From assembly GCF_013184525.1 (NCBI RefSeq), contig NZ_JAAOIZ010000006.1:124001-188000 (forward strand): DNA of 64,000 nt, given 5' to 3'. This stretch comes from Chryseobacterium sp. LAM-KRS1. Lineage in GTDB: Bacteria; Bacteroidota; Bacteroidia; Flavobacteriales; Weeksellaceae. The notes below the pieces were generated by a model. That model was not told the DNA's origin. It saw only the letters and a program-made list of their open reading frames with translations, and did no database searches. Shown one piece after another: positions 61,289 through 64,000 of the stretch. Position 1 is the stretch's first letter. Each line of letters starts with the position of its first letter. Both the position numbers and the translations under genes were made by a program.

Positions 61289-61316
61289 AAACCTTCTAAC
61301 GTAAATCAGAAGGTTT
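61289..61316 (-). terminator. Intrinsic terminator of the DPP-IV gene
   Basis: Stem AAACCTTCT / AGAAGGTTT (61289-61297 with 61308-61316). On the minus strand T residues follow (plus strand A residues at 61286-61291). It lies 22 bases after the stop at 61339. Confidence 0.78.
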
Positions 61317-61338
61317 AATAAATATTTTTAACGATGGA

Positions 61339-63468
61339 TTATAAATTATTAAGGATAAAATCCGTCATTTTTTGATAGACCTGAGGTCTTGTTTGTCCGC
61401 CACTAATTCCGTGGTTTTTATCAGGATATGCCATGAAATCAAATTGCTTTTTGTTTTGGATCAAGGCCTCCGAGAATTCCATAGAATTCTGAAAATGTAC
61501 ATTATCATCGGCAGTACCATGGATTAGTAGAAATTTACCTTTGAGCAGTTTAGAGTATTCTGTTGGAGAATTTTTATCATAACCGTCAGCATTTTCCTGT
61601 GGAGTTCTCATGAATCTTTCCGTATAAACAGAATCATAATACCTCCAGTTGGTAACCGGAGCAACAGCAATTCCTGCTTTGAAGACGTCGGCTCCTTTTG
61701 TCATAGCTAAACTTGTCATATATCCACCAAAGCTCCATCCGAACATTCCGATTCTGCTTTTATCAATATAAGATTGATTTCCAAACCATTTCGCAGCGGT
61801 AATCTGGTCTTCAATTTCATATTTTCCGAGGTTCATATATGTTACCTTTTTATATTGAGCTCCCTTGTAACCAGTACCACGTCCGTCTACACACGCTACA
61901 ATATATCCTTTCTGAACCAAATGATTGAACCACAAGGTATTTCCTTGATCCCAAGAATTAGAAACCTGCTGAGAACCGGGCCCGGAGTATTGGAACATAA
62001 ATAAAGGATATTTTTTATTCGGATCAAAGTTTTTAGGTTTTATGATCCATGCATTCATCTGATCACCTGCATTATTTGGAATGGTAATGAATTCCTTCAC
62101 GGCAAAATTATCTGCTTGTAATTTTTGAAGCTGGTCGTTATTGTTCTGAAGTTCTTTTACTGTTTTACCATTACCGTCCTTAAGTACAAAAGTATAAGGC
62201 TTTGAAACAGAGGAGGAGGTTTCAATGAAATAATTATAGTTTTTGCTGAAATTAGCAGAGTTATTTCCTTCTGTATTGGAGATCAGCTGTGATTTCCCAT
62301 TCTCAATATTGATTTTGGATACTACCTTGTTAATACTTCCTTTTTCAGTGGTCTGAACATAGATTTCTTTAGATTTTGGATTGTAGCCATAATAATCAGT
62401 TACCTCCCAGTTTCCTTTTGTAACCTGCTTCTTCAGTTTACCATCTTTGTCATACCAATATAGGTGACGGTGCCCGTCTCTTTCTGATCCCCAAAGGAAA
62501 GAATCATCCTCCAGGAATTCCAATGTTGGACTGTCCGTATCAATCCACTTATCATCTGTTTCTGTAAATAATTTTTGAACAGCACCGGTTTTTGTATTAA
62601 CTTTTAAAACATCAGAAGCGTTTTGTATTCTTTCTGAAGTAATCAAAACCATTTCGTCAGGTTTTGCTGTCTGAAATACATTGGGAATATAATAATTCTT
62701 GAAGGATCCAAGATTTAGGGGCATTGTTTTTCCTGAATCAAGACGGTATAATTGAGCTGATACAACAGAATTCTTTTCTCCGGCTTTTGGATATTTATAA
62801 CGCATTTCTGTCGGATAAAGAGTTTTACCATAAATAGGAATATAAATTTCCGGAACCTGGCTTTCATCTGATTTTATGAAAACAATGGCATCCGAATTTT
62901 TGGTCCATTCATACTGTCTTGCATGTCCGAATTCTTCTTCATATACCCAGTCAGCAAGTCCATTGATAATTGAGTTTTTCTTTCCGTCCGTCGTTATCTG
63001 AGTGATCTTTCCGGAATTCAGATCCTGAAAAAACAGGTTATTGTCTGCAATAAATGCCAGTTTAGATGCATCCGGTGAAAACCTGGGCTCCTGAACGGGT
63101 TTCCCTTCATTAACAGAAATGATTTTCCCTGATTTAAGGTCTTTAACTTCAAATTTCCCTAAAAACGAATGTCTATAAATAGGCTGTCTTTCTTTAAGCA
63201 AAAGAATTTTGGATTCATCATCGGAAAACTCATAGCTTTCAAACTGCCCGTCTACTATATTACCTTCTTTTTGAGAATTTTTATAAGAATATTTTGCGAT
63301 ACCGCCTTGCTCAATAACCAAGTAGTTTTCTCCGTTTTTCATGGAAGTAATTCCGGCAATGCCTTTCCCACGGTAATATCCTGAATATATTTTATCTAAT
63401 GTGATTTCTTGTGCAGATAGATTTTGAAGAGCTATGGCAACACCAAGACTTAATAGGATTTTTTTCAT
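61339..63468 (-). CDS. S9-family prolyl dipeptidyl peptidase (DPP-IV-like)
   Basis: A 709-residue secreted peptidase. Signal peptide 1-19 (MKKILLSLGVAIALQNLSA). An eight-blade propeller follows (about 40-480), with ADWVYEEEFGHARQYEWTKNS carrying the Glu-Glu pair that binds the free N-terminus in DPP-IV. The hydrolase domain has GMFGWSFGGYMTS (Ser ~578), GTADDNVHFQNS (Asp ~652) and YPDKNHGISGG (His ~685). It trims X-Pro (or X-Ala) dipeptides from peptides in the periplasm; next to three peptide importers this suits peptide feeding. Confidence 0.94.
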   Translation of the reverse strand: MKKILLSLGVAIALQNLSAQEITLDKIYSGYYRGKGIAGITSMKNGENYLVIEQGGIAKYSYKNSQKEGNIVDGQFESYEFSDDESKILLLKERQPIYRHSFLGKFEVKDLKSGKIISVNEGKPVQEPRFSPDASKLAFIADNNLFFQDLNSGKITQITTDGKKNSIINGLADWVYEEEFGHARQYEWTKNSDAIVFIKSDESQVPEIYIPIYGKTLYPTEMRYKYPKAGEKNSVVSAQLYRLDSGKTMPLNLGSFKNYYIPNVFQTAKPDEMVLITSERIQNASDVLKVNTKTGAVQKLFTETDDKWIDTDSPTLEFLEDDSFLWGSERDGHRHLYWYDKDGKLKKQVTKGNWEVTDYYGYNPKSKEIYVQTTEKGSINKVVSKINIENGKSQLISNTEGNNSANFSKNYNYFIETSSSVSKPYTFVLKDGNGKTVKELQNNNDQLQKLQADNFAVKEFITIPNNAGDQMNAWIIKPKNFDPNKKYPLFMFQYSGPGSQQVSNSWDQGNTLWFNHLVQKGYIVACVDGRGTGYKGAQYKKVTYMNLGKYEIEDQITAAKWFGNQSYIDKSRIGMFGWSFGGYMTSLAMTKGADVFKAGIAVAPVTNWRYYDSVYTERFMRTPQENADGYDKNSPTEYSKLLKGKFLLIHGTADDNVHFQNSMEFSEALIQNKKQFDFMAYPDKNHGISGGQTRPQVYQKMTDFILNNL

Positions 63469-63487
63469 TTCTAATTTTAAACAGATT

Positions 63488-63517
63488 CAAAGATAATAAT
63501 TTTATCAAACGCACAAA
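63488..63517 (-). promoter_or_regulatory. Promoter of the DPP-IV gene
   Basis: On the minus strand TTTG (63514-63517) is followed after 18 bases by TATCTTTG (63488-63495), matching the Bacteroidota -33/-7 pattern, 19 bases before the ATG at 63468. Confidence 0.68.
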
Positions 63518-63588
63518 AAAGCTTTTTAATATAAGGCTTTGGCAAAAAAATTGAATGTATTATTACAAATCAAGCTAAAATAATAATT

Positions 63589-64000
63589 ATGGAAACGAAT
63601 GCATTCAATCAGAAATTAAATCGTTACGTTTTGAATGATCAAATAGTGTATACGGGTTTTTCGAGCTTTAAAGATGCTGAAGCATGTGCACAGAAAAAGG
63701 GCGGAACTTTAGTGGAAGTAAGCTTTAAAGATGGAAATGATAATCCGCAGATTTCAGATGAAGCAGGGCTTATTGAAAAAAAATTACATTATTATGTATA
63801 TGCAGGTGATGAATATAAATTTATCCATTCCTCAGATCCGGGATTCAGAAAATACGCAGACGATCTGCAGAAAATAAAAGCTAAGATGCGTCAGGATGCT
63901 CCTGACGAAAGATATTTAGCCAATTTTGAAATTGAAAATGCAGAAGATCCGATTATTGTGATCAAAAATGATCGTTTAGAATCGGTTACTTCAAGAGAGC
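63589..64000 (+). CDS. Unrecognised protein, cut by the right edge
   Basis: An ATG frame (METNAFNQKLNRYVLNDQIVY...) stays open for 137 codons to the window end. It is soluble and acidic, with no signal peptide. Stretches such as FSSFKDAEACAQKKGGTLVEVSFKDG and KLHYYVYAGDEYKFIHSSDPGF suggest a beta-rich start followed by helices. I do not recognise it. It runs divergently from the DPP-IV gene. Confidence 0.6.
   Translation, partial: METNAFNQKLNRYVLNDQIVYTGFSSFKDAEACAQKKGGTLVEVSFKDGNDNPQISDEAGLIEKKLHYYVYAGDEYKFIHSSDPGFRKYADDLQKIKAKMRQDAPDERYLANFEIENAEDPIIVIKNDRLESVTSRE

Noticed and set aside
1..64000. CRISPR array, tRNA or rRNA genes, prophage
   Set aside because: No regularly spaced repeats, cloverleaf sequences, rRNA motifs or phage structural genes were seen by eye; a tRNA or Rfam scan would settle short RNAs.

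Overview
The window looks like chromosome from a Bacteroidota species, most likely a Chryseobacterium-like member of the Flavobacteriia. The grounds are low GC, type IX secretion (T9SS) cargo tails, a PorZ homologue, malate:quinone oxidoreductase, several POT peptide transporters, DUF6443/RHS proteins, and -7 promoter boxes of the Bacteroidota form TAnnTTTG in front of many genes. I saw no tRNA, rRNA, CRISPR array, integrase or complete insertion sequence. This is mostly core genome with one clear accessory island (about 24.1-37.2 kb).

Layout. 0-3.5 kb: end of a truncated gene, an alpha/beta hydrolase, a VOC-fold protein with an AraC regulator, and a pair of small helix-turn-helix proteins. 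3.5-4.2 kb: gene-free AT-rich spacer. 4.2-12.2 kb: a SulP transporter, then a compact Ter stress cluster (HAD hydrolase, phosphoribosyltransferase, TerD, TelA, an unknown protein, a second TerD, a TerC membrane protein). 12.2-17.4 kb: catalase-like haem protein, FKBP isomerase, lipoprotein, and an Rrf2 regulator whose 19-bp operator occurs at its own promoter and, in exact reverse complement, before the NAD(P)-binding protein it probably controls; a metallo-beta-lactamase-like protein follows. 17.5-23.9 kb: M23 peptidase, gpsA, an LLM flavin oxidoreductase plus flavin monooxygenase pair, and mqo.

24.1-37.2 kb is the accessory island: a T9SS cargo protein, two tandem ~1050-residue secreted YD/RHS-type paralogues, a DUF6443/RHS-core protein with a variable C-terminal tip, a likely immunity gene, and then a displaced toxin-tip remnant with its own likely immunity gene. 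The first paralogue is out of frame with its signal peptide. The cause is an 11-bp unit present three times; with two copies the frame would be perfect. This suggests phase variation of an exported polymorphic-toxin shell protein and is the most interesting signal here.

37.3-45.0 kb: small unknown protein plus ANT(6)-like adenylyltransferase, GMC oxidoreductase, DUF1684 lipid-type protein, acetyltransferase, SDR and a GH63-like glycosidase. 45.1-49.8 kb: a tightly packed minus-strand operon of a split 5'-nucleotidase (lipoprotein C-domain, separate metallophosphatase), porZ and recO. 49.9-53.3 kb: dapA, acetyltransferase, AraC protein coupled to a pseudo-receiver, then a gene-poor stretch closed by a strong plus-strand terminator. 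53.3-63.5 kb, all minus: recG, thioredoxin, three tandem POT peptide transporters and a DPP-IV-like peptidase, which together suit a peptide-eating life style. The window ends inside an unrecognised gene.
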